From Bacteroidota bacterium (GTDB taxonomy: Bacteria; Bacteroidota; Bacteroidia; JACPRZ01): a stretch of 64,000 nucleotides of DNA. The notes beneath the pieces are model-generated. The model was not told where the DNA came from. It saw only the letters and a program-made list of their open reading frames with translations, and did not search any database. The translations under genes and the position numbers were made by a program. The DNA is taken from the NCBI GenBank assembly GCA_016193485.1, contig JACPRZ010000030.1, positions 62,001 through 126,000 of the forward strand, in the 5' to 3' direction. This document shows, piece after piece, positions 9,425 to 17,264 of this stretch; the stretch's first letter is position 1; every line of letters begins with the position of its first letter.

Positions 9425-10150
9425 ATGAATTTCCCCTTCAGGACTTTTTTGTGGCTTACCTTTTTCAGCATAGCCATGGGTTACCTTGAAAGCGCAGTGG
9501 TGGTCTATCTGCGCATCGTTTATTATCCGGAAGGATTTTCCTTTCCGCTGCTTCCCCTTGAACCATGGGTTGCACTTACCGAGTTGGGCCGTGAAGCAGC
9601 CACTCTCATTATGCTTTTCTCTATTGGTTATCTATGCGGAAAAAATTTCACCCAGCGCATCGCCTGGTTCCTTTACTGCTTTGCCGTATGGGATATTTTT
9701 TATTACGTATTTCTGAAAATAATTCTTGACTGGCCCGAATCATTTTTCACATACGATATATTATTCCTTTTGCCCGTACCCTGGATAGGTCCGGTTCTAT
9801 CGCCCGTTATTACTTCGTTGACTATGATAATCCTCGCTCTCTGCCTGATTTATTTCAATATGAAAAATGAAACAGTAATTCTGAAAAAAAAAGAATGGTT
9901 TCTTTTATTTGCAGGTTCTGCGCTGGTACTCATTTCCTGGACATACGATTACATCCGGTATGTTTATGAACATGCGGGCGATACCGGGATATGGATGCCC
10001 GGCAACGCTGAAAAACTGTTTGCGGAAGGGTTTAATTACGTGCCGGATTATTACAACTGGTGGTTGTTTGCAGCGGGAGAATTCTTTTACCTGATTGCCA
10101 TTTACCTGTTTGTGATAAGAGCAAATACCCGGACAGAATCTGCTAAGTGA
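9425..10150 (+). CDS. Integral membrane protein of unknown function
   Basis: This 241-residue protein has about six hydrophobic segments (near residues 5-30, 60-78, 83-103, 115-140, 158-177 and 215-236). Conserved-looking blocks are GYLESAVVVYLRIVYYPEGF near the N terminus and LLPVPWIGPVLSPV in the middle. No catalytic motif is recognised. It stands between the YwqK-like gene and an O-methyltransferase, with a palindrome-rich gap after it. No function is proposed. Confidence 0.8.
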   Translation: MNFPFRTFLWLTFFSIAMGYLESAVVVYLRIVYYPEGFSFPLLPLEPWVALTELGREAATLIMLFSIGYLCGKNFTQRIAWFLYCFAVWDIFYYVFLKIILDWPESFFTYDILFLLPVPWIGPVLSPVITSLTMIILALCLIYFNMKNETVILKKKEWFLLFAGSALVLISWTYDYIRYVYEHAGDTGIWMPGNAEKLFAEGFNYVPDYYNWWLFAAGEFFYLIAIYLFVIRANTRTESAK

Positions 10151-10158
10151 TATCAGTC

Positions 10159-10231
10159 CTGACAATAAAATTATTGTCAGACAGAGTTAACAATGAAAAT
10201 ATTGTCAAATTAAAGTTATTTTCAAAATAAC
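10159..10231. repeat. Two small palindromes upstream of the O-methyltransferase gene
   Basis: At 10159-10180 arms CTGACAATAA and its complement are separated by AA. At 10215-10231 arms GTTATTTT and AAAATAAC flank one C. ATTGTCA recurs three times in the gap. They could be operators or the terminator of the upstream gene. Confidence 0.5.
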
Positions 10232-10252
10232 GATTCAAAAATAACCCTGTCT

Positions 10253-10894
10253 ATGTCCTTCCTCAAAGCGCCCATTGAGCAATACGCTCTCCGCTATTCT
10301 GATCCCGAATTAAAAGCGCTGAAATCCCTCAGCCGGGAGACGTATGGGAAAATGAAAATCCCGCAGATGCTTGCGGGACATTTACAGGGACATGTGCTCC
10401 AAATGGTAAGCCAAATGGTTCGGCCGCAACGGGTTCTTGAAATCGGGACATTTACCGGATATTCGGCTATATGCCTTGCGGCAGGGTTGAGAAACAAGGG
10501 GGTCTTACACACAATTGATATTGACCCTGCTGCGCAGGAAATTGCCATGCGTTTCTTTAAACGTGCCGGACTGGGTAACCGCATTATTATGCATTGCGGA
10601 AATGCGCTTTCAATTATACCCGCGATGAAAGGATATTTTGACATCGTTTATATTGATGCCGACAAAAAAAACTATTGCCGCTACTTTGACCTTGTGTTTC
10701 CGAAGATCAGGAAGGGGGGGTGGCTTCTTGCCGATAATATGTTCTGGGACGGACAAGCTCTCATGCCGCCAGGGCGGCAGGATAGGGAAACAAAAGCGAT
10801 CATCGCCTTTGCCCGAAAAATTTCCGGAGACAGACGTCTTAATAAATTTATCCTTCCGATACGGGACGGAATCATGATAGCCGGAAAAAGATAA
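10253..10894 (+). CDS. Class I SAM-dependent O-methyltransferase (Methyltransf_3 family)
   Basis: A 213-residue enzyme of the caffeoyl-CoA/catechol O-methyltransferase type. It shows the SAM-binding motif VLEIGTFTGYSAICLAAGL, the acidic residue in HTIDIDP, and the metal/SAM region DIVYIDADKKNYCRYFD followed by LLADNMFWDG. Length is normal for bacterial members. The substrate cannot be told. These enzymes methylate catechol-like hydroxyls or, in some bacteria, tRNA (TrmR). A G7 tract at 10714-10720 encodes KGGW. It is convergent with the aquaporin gene. Confidence 0.9.
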   Translation: MSFLKAPIEQYALRYSDPELKALKSLSRETYGKMKIPQMLAGHLQGHVLQMVSQMVRPQRVLEIGTFTGYSAICLAAGLRNKGVLHTIDIDPAAQEIAMRFFKRAGLGNRIIMHCGNALSIIPAMKGYFDIVYIDADKKNYCRYFDLVFPKIRKGGWLLADNMFWDGQALMPPGRQDRETKAIIAFARKISGDRRLNKFILPIRDGIMIAGKR

Positions 10895-10917
10895 ATAGGG
10901 TTTTTACTGCCGAATGA

Positions 10918-11568
10918 TCACTGTTTTTTTCCGGCAATAAAATAGTGCGCCAATGCCGCCATCGCAGCCCCGATAAAGGGTGCGGTCATATATACCCAGA
11001 GAGAATTAAAATTTCCCGAAACTATTGCCGGAGCGAGTGAACGGGCCGGGTTCATGGATGCACCGCAGATGGGGCCGGCAAACATCGCTTCCAGACCGAC
11101 TACCGCACCGATGGCAATGCCTGCGGTGATTCCCTTTTCTTTTGCCCCGCTTGAAACATTCAATATCACGAACATTAAAAAGAAGGTGAGAATTATTTCC
11201 AGAACGAATGATTGCATATCGGAGCCGGCCGGAATAGTTGCGCCAAGATTTGGGCTTTGAGGAAACAGTCCTGATAATATTAAACTTGCGAAAAATGCAC
11301 CGGCACATTGTGCAATGCAATAAGGTAAAATTTCTTTTTTGTTCAATCTTCCGGTTACGGCAAAACCAAAAGTCACCGCGGGATTGATGTGCGCTCCGGA
11401 AATGTCGCCAACCGCATAGATCATCGCAAGCACGATAAGCCCGAAGGTGATTGCAATGCCAACCTGTGTTACCGCGCCTCCCGAGACATCATTGATAATA
11501 ACCGCTCCCGTTCCGCAAAACACAAGGGTGAATGTCCCTATTAATTCCGCTGAATATTTTCTGATCAT
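10918..11568 (-). CDS. Aquaporin / MIP-family channel
   Basis: A 216-residue six-helix channel with both signature loops, HINPAVTFG in the first half and SMNPARSLAPA in the second. These form the two NPA half-helices of the pore. Residues around the second loop (GPICGASMNPARS) carry the conserved Arg of the selectivity filter and a Cys before it, favouring a water-type over a glycerol-type channel, but this is inference. It starts 3 bp after the upstream outer-membrane-like gene, so the two are probably cotranscribed. Confidence 0.93.
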   Translation of the reverse strand: MIRKYSAELIGTFTLVFCGTGAVIINDVSGGAVTQVGIAITFGLIVLAMIYAVGDISGAHINPAVTFGFAVTGRLNKKEILPYCIAQCAGAFFASLILSGLFPQSPNLGATIPAGSDMQSFVLEIILTFFLMFVILNVSSGAKEKGITAGIAIGAVVGLEAMFAGPICGASMNPARSLAPAIVSGNFNSLWVYMTAPFIGAAMAALAHYFIAGKKQ

Positions 11569-11571
11569 TGC

Positions 11572-12303
11572 TTACTTATGAAATCCCACCTCCATTCCCG
11601 CCATAATTAACGGCAGATCGGGATAAAGAAGAGTGAGTTCTGGATCCACCGGTTTAAAAAGTTCAGATAAACGGTACGAAACAAAAAACACATATCGGTT
11701 GATGCCTACCCGCACGACTGCATCAAAGAAAAAGGGTTTGGTATAAAGAAGTTGTGTGGTCCGTGTTTTAATAATACCGCCATTATTAATACCGGCAGTA
11801 TCAAGTTTATCCTTTGTGAAGTGGATGACATTGAACGCCCAGTTAACACGCGCCCCTATATCGAGAAACCTTCCGATATGATCACCCCGCCTGCCGAAAT
11901 TAATGCGGTTATAAAAAGTTAAAAAAGCCGTGTTATAGAACAGCCGTTCCTTATCATGCTGTATATTATTGGGAAGAATTTTTCCGGGTGTCTTTTTCAG
12001 CGTATAATTACTATTACGCCATCCGATGTCAAATCCCAGCGCATAGAAATTACTAATCCTGAATTTATACCTCAACCCTCCGTAAAATTCCTTTGAATAG
12101 CCGTACCTCACTTCCCCCCCCGGATTATCTGGCCCAACTACAAATCCCAATCCACCGAAAAAATGCCGGAACACCTTGCGGTTGGGACCGAAAGACGGCA
12201 CAACGGTGTCGGCATTTACATCCTGCTCAAGGAGAATGTCCTGAGATCGGACAGGCATTAAAGCAATGAAAAATATTATTGGTAAAAGAGAAAATTTATT
12301 CAT
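11572..12303 (-). CDS. Exported protein, probable outer-membrane beta-barrel
   Basis: A 243-residue protein with a clear signal peptide (MNKFSLLPIIFFIALMPVRSQ). The mature part alternates polar and aromatic residues in short strands (GGLRYKFRISNFYALGFDIGWRNSNYTL, PFFFDAVVRVGINRYVFFVSYRLSELF) and ends GMEVGFHK, as in Bacteroidota beta-barrels. It could be a small porin-like or PorT-like protein, but no specific family is recognised. It is followed after 3 bp by the aquaporin gene. A C8 tract (12114-12121) encodes PGGEV. Confidence 0.75.
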   Translation of the reverse strand: MNKFSLLPIIFFIALMPVRSQDILLEQDVNADTVVPSFGPNRKVFRHFFGGLGFVVGPDNPGGEVRYGYSKEFYGGLRYKFRISNFYALGFDIGWRNSNYTLKKTPGKILPNNIQHDKERLFYNTAFLTFYNRINFGRRGDHIGRFLDIGARVNWAFNVIHFTKDKLDTAGINNGGIIKTRTTQLLYTKPFFFDAVVRVGINRYVFFVSYRLSELFKPVDPELTLLYPDLPLIMAGMEVGFHK

Positions 12304-12331
12304 CAGATTTAATGGTATAATTTACGGATTA

Positions 12332-12822
12332 AAATCACCGAAAAACGAATTTGTACGAAAATACGAAAAAAATAAAGGGTGAAATTAATCATAGACATTT
12401 ACAATTCTTCTGAAGGTAACTCCTTCCCTGCCAAAGTTAATAAGAATCGCCAGTTTGAGTTTACTGGATTTCAAATAACTTAGTATCTGGTCAATATGAG
12501 CTTTGGAAAAATGGAAATTCTTTTTCAACTCAACAATTATTTTCCTTTCAACTTCAAAGTCGAGAAATTTTTTCTTTAAGAGAACGTTTTTGAATCGTAT
12601 CCCATAATAAACCTGTTCACGGAAATTACATTTCTTTTCTCTGAAAAGTATTGCCATTGCTTGTTGATAAATTTTTTCTGAGTGTCCGAAGCCCAATTCT
12701 TTAAAAACTTCATAAGCGCATCCAACTATTTCATAACTCAATTCAGGATATAACAGGTCATCTCTTCTGACGATTGGTTTTTTCATTTCGTAATTTCGTA
12801 TTGTTTCGTATTTCGTTGATTT
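12332..12822. repeat. Inverted-repeat cassette A around a GxxExxY gene
   Basis: The left arm 12332-12370 and the complement of the right arm 12784-12822 agree at about 33 of 39 positions. The left starts AAATCACCGAAAAACGAA, and the complemented right starts AAATCAACGAAATACGAA. Both contain repeated TACGAAA units about 8 bp apart. The right arm ends exactly at the ATG of the enclosed gene. No target-site duplication was recognised. Confidence 0.75.
12385..12786 (-). CDS. GxxExxY protein (PD-(D/E)XK-like), cassette A
   Basis: A 133-residue member of the GxxExxY family. YPELSYEIVGCAYEVFKELGFG leads into the motif G34-x-x-E37-x-x-Y40. A PD-(D/E)XK-like core follows with D77 in FLDFEVE and E86-x-K88 in IIVELKK. 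The family is common in Bacteroidota, and its biological role is not established. The gene is AT-rich compared with its neighbours and is enclosed by inverted repeats, one arm of which directly abuts the ATG. It lies between the subtilase gene and the outer-membrane/aquaporin pair, on the same strand as both. Confidence 0.88.
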   Translation of the reverse strand: MKKPIVRRDDLLYPELSYEIVGCAYEVFKELGFGHSEKIYQQAMAILFREKKCNFREQVYYGIRFKNVLLKKKFLDFEVERKIIVELKKNFHFSKAHIDQILSYLKSSKLKLAILINFGREGVTFRRIVNVYD

Positions 12823-12827
12823 ATTTC

Positions 12828-14495
12828 CTAAAATTTATAAACTTCAGTATATCCTTTATTATGGACCCGCAGGATATATCCGGGTTTTACATCTCCAACA
12901 TCAATAACGTATTCATCCCGGCCGGTGATATCCACGACAAAATATTTATCAAGATAACCTTTATCGTTTTCAATGTGGTAAAAAAGAAGATTTTTACGGA
13001 ACGATTTTGTCAGCAGCGATTCAATAAGCCCGGCAACTATCTGAACTGTATCCGTCACGGTATCTGACGCCATTTTTTTCACAAGTATGGTCACAAAAGG
13101 GGTATTGATGCTCATTGTAAATGTGGTATCGGGAGGAGAAAAAACCGAATCGGTGAAATAAGAGGCCTGGGGAATACCATACCCATGAGCATAATCAAAG
13201 TAAGGATAAAGATGGCCCGACTTTTCAAGTTCTCTGAACATCTCCATATTATTGAGATCGCGTTTTGTTTGCCAGGCGCAGGCAGTGAACCCGGTCACAA
13301 GCGGTGTGGCAAAAGATGTTCCGAAAGCATGTTCCAGTCCGTTTTTCCCGGCAATGATAGCGGAACCATAAGCGGCAACGTTGGGTTTCCTCCGCATATC
13401 GGCAGTAGGTCCGTAAGAACTGAAATTTATATGATAATCGGAACCCGGGTTGAATCCGCCTACGGTGACTATGCTGTCGGCATCGGCAGGTGCCCCAAGT
13501 TTTTTCCAGCGGCCGGAACCATCATTACCTGCTGCGTTGATAACGAGCAACCCCTTGCGTGCGGCAATATTGGCAGCGCGTGATATGTAGGTTGTTTTGC
13601 CGTCCATCTGTTCCGGGAAATAGCGGTGATAGGTATAACCGAGAGAACTGCTTACCATATCGGCACCGTTTTTATCTGCCCACTCAATTGCAGCAACCCA
13701 GTTTTCTTCTTCTGAAAATGGTTCACCTGCCGCCTGCTCGGTGCGGGCAAGTAAAAATTCAGCCCCGGTGGCAAGGCCGATATGCCTTCCTTCCATCAAG
13801 CCGGCAATATTGGATAATACGCCTGTTCCGTGAGAACTGTAATCGTAAACAAATTCATCGCTTTTCACAAAATCATAGGTCTTCAAAATGCGGTTCTCTT
13901 TTCTGATATGTTCAAAGGCAGGATGTGTATTTACCCACGGGAACCCGGCATCAAAGACCGCAACCCGTACTCCATTGCCGTCAATTCCTTTTTGAATGAA
14001 TTTTTCTCCCTGCATCCTCTTTATCTGCTTTTCAAGGAGGATGCTGTCCGAATCGCTTAATTTTATTTTTATGGTGTCGGGGGAGGATCTATTTCCCGCA
14101 AGGCGGCACTCACTGACAATCTTTTCCACCCTGGCCACAAAGGGAAATGCTATAATTTGGTTAATCTGCTCTTTCGTGGCAATAACCACGGCAGCATTAA
14201 GCCATCGGCTGGTTATTTTCACAGAACCGGTAATCTCGCAAACCCTTTGCAGGTAGGTTTCATTGACCGGAAAATCCAATGAATCCGCCAAGGGTATGCC
14301 ATATTTCATTCTCCGTGCAATTGTCTTCGGATCAAAATAAGTAAGCGGGTTGAAATGAACTTCTTTTTTATCGCAGAAAAAAATCCAGTATTTTTCCGAT
14401 GATTCCGCGGCAGGTTCCGGTTGAGCAAAACATATGAAAATGGAGTTGCCGGTTATGAAACAAAACAACAGGATTATGGCAAAAGACCGGTACAT
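12828..14495 (-). CDS. Secreted S8-family (subtilisin-like) serine protease
   Basis: A 555-residue protease with an N-terminal signal sequence (about 1-24). The catalytic triad is D182 in VAVFDAGFPW, H222 in YSSHGTGVLSNIAG and S394 in FGTSFATPLVTGF, with oxyanion N324 in NAAGNDG. Residues 30-160 are probably a propeptide. The C-terminal 70 residues form a beta-rich domain ending KPGYILRVHNKGYTEVYKF, which resembles a T9SS type-A tail but lacks the usual PNP motif. The ATG at 14495 was chosen because it begins the hydrophobic signal. An upstream start at 14555 would add a 20-residue leader. Confidence 0.92.
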   Translation of the reverse strand: MYRSFAIILLFCFITGNSIFICFAQPEPAAESSEKYWIFFCDKKEVHFNPLTYFDPKTIARRMKYGIPLADSLDFPVNETYLQRVCEITGSVKITSRWLNAAVVIATKEQINQIIAFPFVARVEKIVSECRLAGNRSSPDTIKIKLSDSDSILLEKQIKRMQGEKFIQKGIDGNGVRVAVFDAGFPWVNTHPAFEHIRKENRILKTYDFVKSDEFVYDYSSHGTGVLSNIAGLMEGRHIGLATGAEFLLARTEQAAGEPFSEEENWVAAIEWADKNGADMVSSSLGYTYHRYFPEQMDGKTTYISRAANIAARKGLLVINAAGNDGSGRWKKLGAPADADSIVTVGGFNPGSDYHINFSSYGPTADMRRKPNVAAYGSAIIAGKNGLEHAFGTSFATPLVTGFTACAWQTKRDLNNMEMFRELEKSGHLYPYFDYAHGYGIPQASYFTDSVFSPPDTTFTMSINTPFVTILVKKMASDTVTDTVQIVAGLIESLLTKSFRKNLLFYHIENDKGYLDKYFVVDITGRDEYVIDVGDVKPGYILRVHNKGYTEVYKF

Positions 14496-14555
14496 GGTAT
14501 AGTAATGAAACAACGAATATAAATTAAAAGGATATATGACATAAGATTCCGGCAA

Positions 14556-14573
14556 AATACAAATTCGTATTTT
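14556..14573. promoter_or_regulatory. Imperfect palindrome in the protease/ltaE divergent gap
   Basis: An 18-bp imperfect palindrome (AAATACAAATTCGTATTT, 16 of 18 self-complementary) lies between the divergent start codons. Its right half continues into TATTTTCG, one mismatch from the -7 consensus. The 14-mer AATTCGTATTTTCG is shared with the fabH leader. Confidence 0.4.
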
Positions 14574-14596
14574 CGCAGAAATCCTTTGAATAAAAT

Positions 14597-15625
14597 ATGC
14601 ACGCTGAATTTATTGACCTCCGGAGCGACACCGTAACCCGTCCAACCAAAGAAATGCTTGACGCCATGATGCACGCTGAATTGGGAGATGATGTTTTTGG
14701 AGAAGATCCTACGGTAATCGCTCTGGAAGAAAAAGCGGCCCGCCTGTTTGGTAAGGAAGCCGGAATTTTTGCACCATCCGGCACTATGACCAACCAGATG
14801 GCGGTGAAATTGCACACGCAGCCGGGTGATGAGGTGATTTGCGATATAACATCTCATGTTTACAACTACGAGGGGGGGGGTATTGCGTACAACTCTGGCT
14901 GTTCGGTGCGGCTTATTGATGGCGATCGCGGCAGATTTACCGCTCAGGATGCGCTTAATAACATAAACCCGCCCAACGACCACTATCCGCACACTTCGCT
15001 GGTAACCATTGAGAACACTTCCAACAGGGGGGGAGGAAGTTATTATGCGCTGAAAGAGATAGAGAAAATAAGAATGGTTTGCCGGGAAAACAACCTGAAA
15101 TTCCACCTTGACGGTGCCCGGATTTTTAACGCCCTGGCTGAAACAGGAGACAAGCCGGAATCCATTGGACAATATTTTGATACAATTTCGTTCTGCCTCT
15201 CCAAAGGGCTTGGCGCTCCGGTGGGTTCCATCCTTCTCGGAAGTAAAGAGGTTATTAAAAAAGCGAGGCGCATCCGCAAAGTTATGGGAGGAGGAATGCG
15301 CCAGGCGGGTATTCTTGCCGCTGCGGGAATTTATGCACTTGACCATCATATCACCCGGCTTAAAGAAGATCACCGCAGAGCAAAAGCGCTGGGGGAAGCA
15401 ATAAAAAATATTCCTGTAGTTGAGGAAATCCTCCACGTTGAAACCAATATTATCATCTTCCGGCTCAGGAAACCATATACTTCCCAGGAATTTGTCAATA
15501 AACTTATGGAACGCAAGATAAAATTCATTGCCACCGGGCCATTTTCGGTAAGGGCGGTTACACATCTGGATTTTGATGATGAAATGCTTGAAAGAACCGT
15601 TAGGGTTCTGAAAAAATTATATTGA
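14597..15625 (+). CDS. ltaE: Low-specificity threonine aldolase
   Basis: This PLP enzyme cleaves threonine or allo-threonine to glycine and acetaldehyde. The 342-residue protein begins with the typical [16 protein letters not shown] and has the PLP lysine K203 in [13 protein letters not shown], the LDGARIFNA block and the R in MGGGMRQAG. Length is normal for the family. It is divergent from the protease gene. Two G tracts, G9 at 14872-14880 and G7 at 15027-15033, encode EGGG and RGGG. Confidence 0.95.
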   Translation: MHAEFIDLRSDTVTRPTKEMLDAMMHAELGDDVFGEDPTVIALEEKAARLFGKEAGIFAPSGTMTNQMAVKLHTQPGDEVICDITSHVYNYEGGGIAYNSGCSVRLIDGDRGRFTAQDALNNINPPNDHYPHTSLVTIENTSNRGGGSYYALKEIEKIRMVCRENNLKFHLDGARIFNALAETGDKPESIGQYFDTISFCLSKGLGAPVGSILLGSKEVIKKARRIRKVMGGGMRQAGILAAAGIYALDHHITRLKEDHRRAKALGEAIKNIPVVEEILHVETNIIIFRLRKPYTSQEFVNKLMERKIKFIATGPFSVRAVTHLDFDDEMLERTVRVLKKLY

Positions 15626-15711
15626 TAAAAAGTAAATAAATGAACAATTTTTGAACTTTCCATAAAAAGTAAAAATCCATCAGAAATTTGAAATTTGTAT
15701 TTAAATCCGCA

Positions 15712-15742
15712 ATTTTGGCAATCCGAAATCCGAAATTTGAAA
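15712..15742. repeat. AATCCGCAATTTTGG-type repeat abutting the rsmI start
   Basis: The stretch contains AATCCGCAATTTTGGCAATC followed by two ATCCGAA units. It is nearly identical to 22355-22395 and close to 22867-22902 and 5369-5406. It ends one base before the rsmI ATG. Confidence 0.8.
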
Positions 15743-15743
15743 C

Positions 15744-16415
15744 ATGAAACTCTTCCTCATCCCCACTCCCATCGGCAACCTGGAGGATATTACCCTCCGG
15801 GCATTACGGCTGCTGAAGGAAGTTGACCTGCTCCTGGCCGAGGACACCCGCAAAACAACAATCCTGCTGAAACATTTTGGAATAGAAAAAAAAATGATTT
15901 CTTACAATAAGGATAATGAACATAAAAGTGTAAAAGATATAGTTGATAAAATAAAAGGGGGGGCATCAGCCGGGGTGGTTACTGATGGCGGCACTCCCGG
16001 AATTTCTGACCCTGGTTACCTGTTAGTGAGCGAGTGCCTGAAAAACAACATTCCCGTAGAAACCCTTCCGGGTCCTACTGCATTCGTTCCTGCTCTTGTA
16101 AATTCAGGACTGCCGTCACATAATTTCGTTTTTGAGGGTTTTCTTCCGAAAAAGAAAGGCAGACGATCGCGGTTGAATAGATTGAAAAATGAAGATCGCA
16201 CAATGATTTTCTACGAATCGCCTTACCGCTTAGTTAAAACACTCGCTGAATTTTCATCGGTTTTTGGAACCGATAGGAGGGCTTCCGTTTCGCGGGAACT
16301 GACAAAAATGTTTGAAGAAACAAAGAGAGGAACGTTAAACGAACTGTATAATTATTTCAGTGAGAAAACTGTTAAAGGGGAGATTGTGGTTGTGGTTGAA
16401 GGGAAGATGGCGTAA
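15744..16415 (+). CDS. rsmI: 16S rRNA (cytidine1402-2'-O)-methyltransferase RsmI
   Basis: RsmI methylates the ribose of C1402 in the ribosomal decoding centre. The 223-residue protein has the family N terminus LIPTPIGNLEDITLRALRLLKEVDLLLAEDTRKT, the VVTDGGTPGISDPGYLLV block and ETLPGPTAFVPALVNSGLP. It is shorter than the E. coli enzyme (about 286) because it lacks the C-terminal extension, which is usual in Bacteroidota. The ATG directly follows a dispersed repeat. A G7 tract (15957-15963) encodes KGGA. Confidence 0.95.
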   Translation: MKLFLIPTPIGNLEDITLRALRLLKEVDLLLAEDTRKTTILLKHFGIEKKMISYNKDNEHKSVKDIVDKIKGGASAGVVTDGGTPGISDPGYLLVSECLKNNIPVETLPGPTAFVPALVNSGLPSHNFVFEGFLPKKKGRRSRLNRLKNEDRTMIFYESPYRLVKTLAEFSSVFGTDRRASVSRELTKMFEETKRGTLNELYNYFSEKTVKGEIVVVVEGKMA

Positions 16416-16453
16416 CGGTTCTCCTTTATAGTTTATGATTGAAGGCACTCAAG

Positions 16454-17125
16454 TCAGAAGTATTCCACACCGAAATCACCATTGGTAACTGCTACGGTAT
16501 CAACAGGGTAGCCAAAACCATCATCCTCCCAAGCCGTAAAGTTAAATGTTCCTGCAAGTTTGCGTTCAGATGTATTGTGTAAAGAAATAACCATAGTTCC
16601 TGCAAATGTGGTGAAAATGCCTGAAAATAATTTGCCATATTTGGCATTGAAAAGAGGCGTAGTAACCAAATCATAAGTCCCTGCATTTACATTTTTGGGC
16701 ACTTCAAAAAAAAGTTGCCTAACCTGGCTTTGGTCGCTTTGGAAAAGAAGAAGGGAATCGTTAGTGTTACCTCCTAGTAAATTGGCGGTGAATGCTACTC
16801 CGTCAATAATGGCTGTCATGTGTTCAGTAAAGGTAAATGAAGGAGGACAGGCGGTACACGGTCCACCGCAGTCAATTCCGGCTTCACCCTGGTTTTTAAT
16901 GCCATCGCTGCAGGTAGGGCATGCCTGACAGGCGCCACCGCAATCAACATCCGTTTCATTCTGGTTTTTTATCCCGTCATTACAGGACGGGCAGGCAGTG
17001 CAATTGCCACCGCAATCTATATCCGTTTCATTTTGGTTTTTTATCCCATCCGTACAGGTTTCTTTTTTGCAACCGGTAGTCGCCATCACCGAAATGAAGG
17101 GAATGAAATACAATAGTTTTTTCAT
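16454..17125 (-). CDS. Lipoprotein with three Cys-rich DGIKNQ repeats
   Basis: A 223-residue predicted lipoprotein with the lipobox Cys in ATTGC near residue 19. Three nearly identical tandem units of about 22-24 residues follow, each with C-x-D-G-I-K-N-Q, then Glu, then D-C-G-G-x-C-x-x-C. Acidic and Asn residues spaced like this may bind calcium, and the cysteines probably form disulfides (inference). The C-terminal 120 residues are a beta-rich domain (FTEHMTAIIDGVAFTANLLGG and on) seen in many Bacteroidota surface lipoproteins. No enzyme motif is seen. Confidence 0.82.
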   Translation of the reverse strand: MKKLLYFIPFISVMATTGCKKETCTDGIKNQNETDIDCGGNCTACPSCNDGIKNQNETDVDCGGACQACPTCSDGIKNQGEAGIDCGGPCTACPPSFTFTEHMTAIIDGVAFTANLLGGNTNDSLLLFQSDQSQVRQLFFEVPKNVNAGTYDLVTTPLFNAKYGKLFSGIFTTFAGTMVISLHNTSERKLAGTFNFTAWEDDGFGYPVDTVAVTNGDFGVEYF

Positions 17126-17264
17126 TGTGATTATTTTTGTGGTTAAATATTATTGAAGATTATATATTCAGTCATTATTTTTTTTCGGTTTCGATGTTTT
17201 TAGTTTTATTAAAAGCACATGAAATCACAACCATTACGATGAACGATTCATTTACCTTCCCGCA

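Noticed and set aside
12332-12822. Target-site duplication around the GxxExxY cassettes
   Set aside because: I compared the bases outside the arms of all three cassettes and saw no convincing direct repeat, so transposition in the classical sense is not supported.
14474-15565. A 363-codon minus-strand open frame opposite ltaE
   Set aside because: It is fully antisense to a complete threonine aldolase with all motifs, and its translation matches no family and shows no sensible domain.
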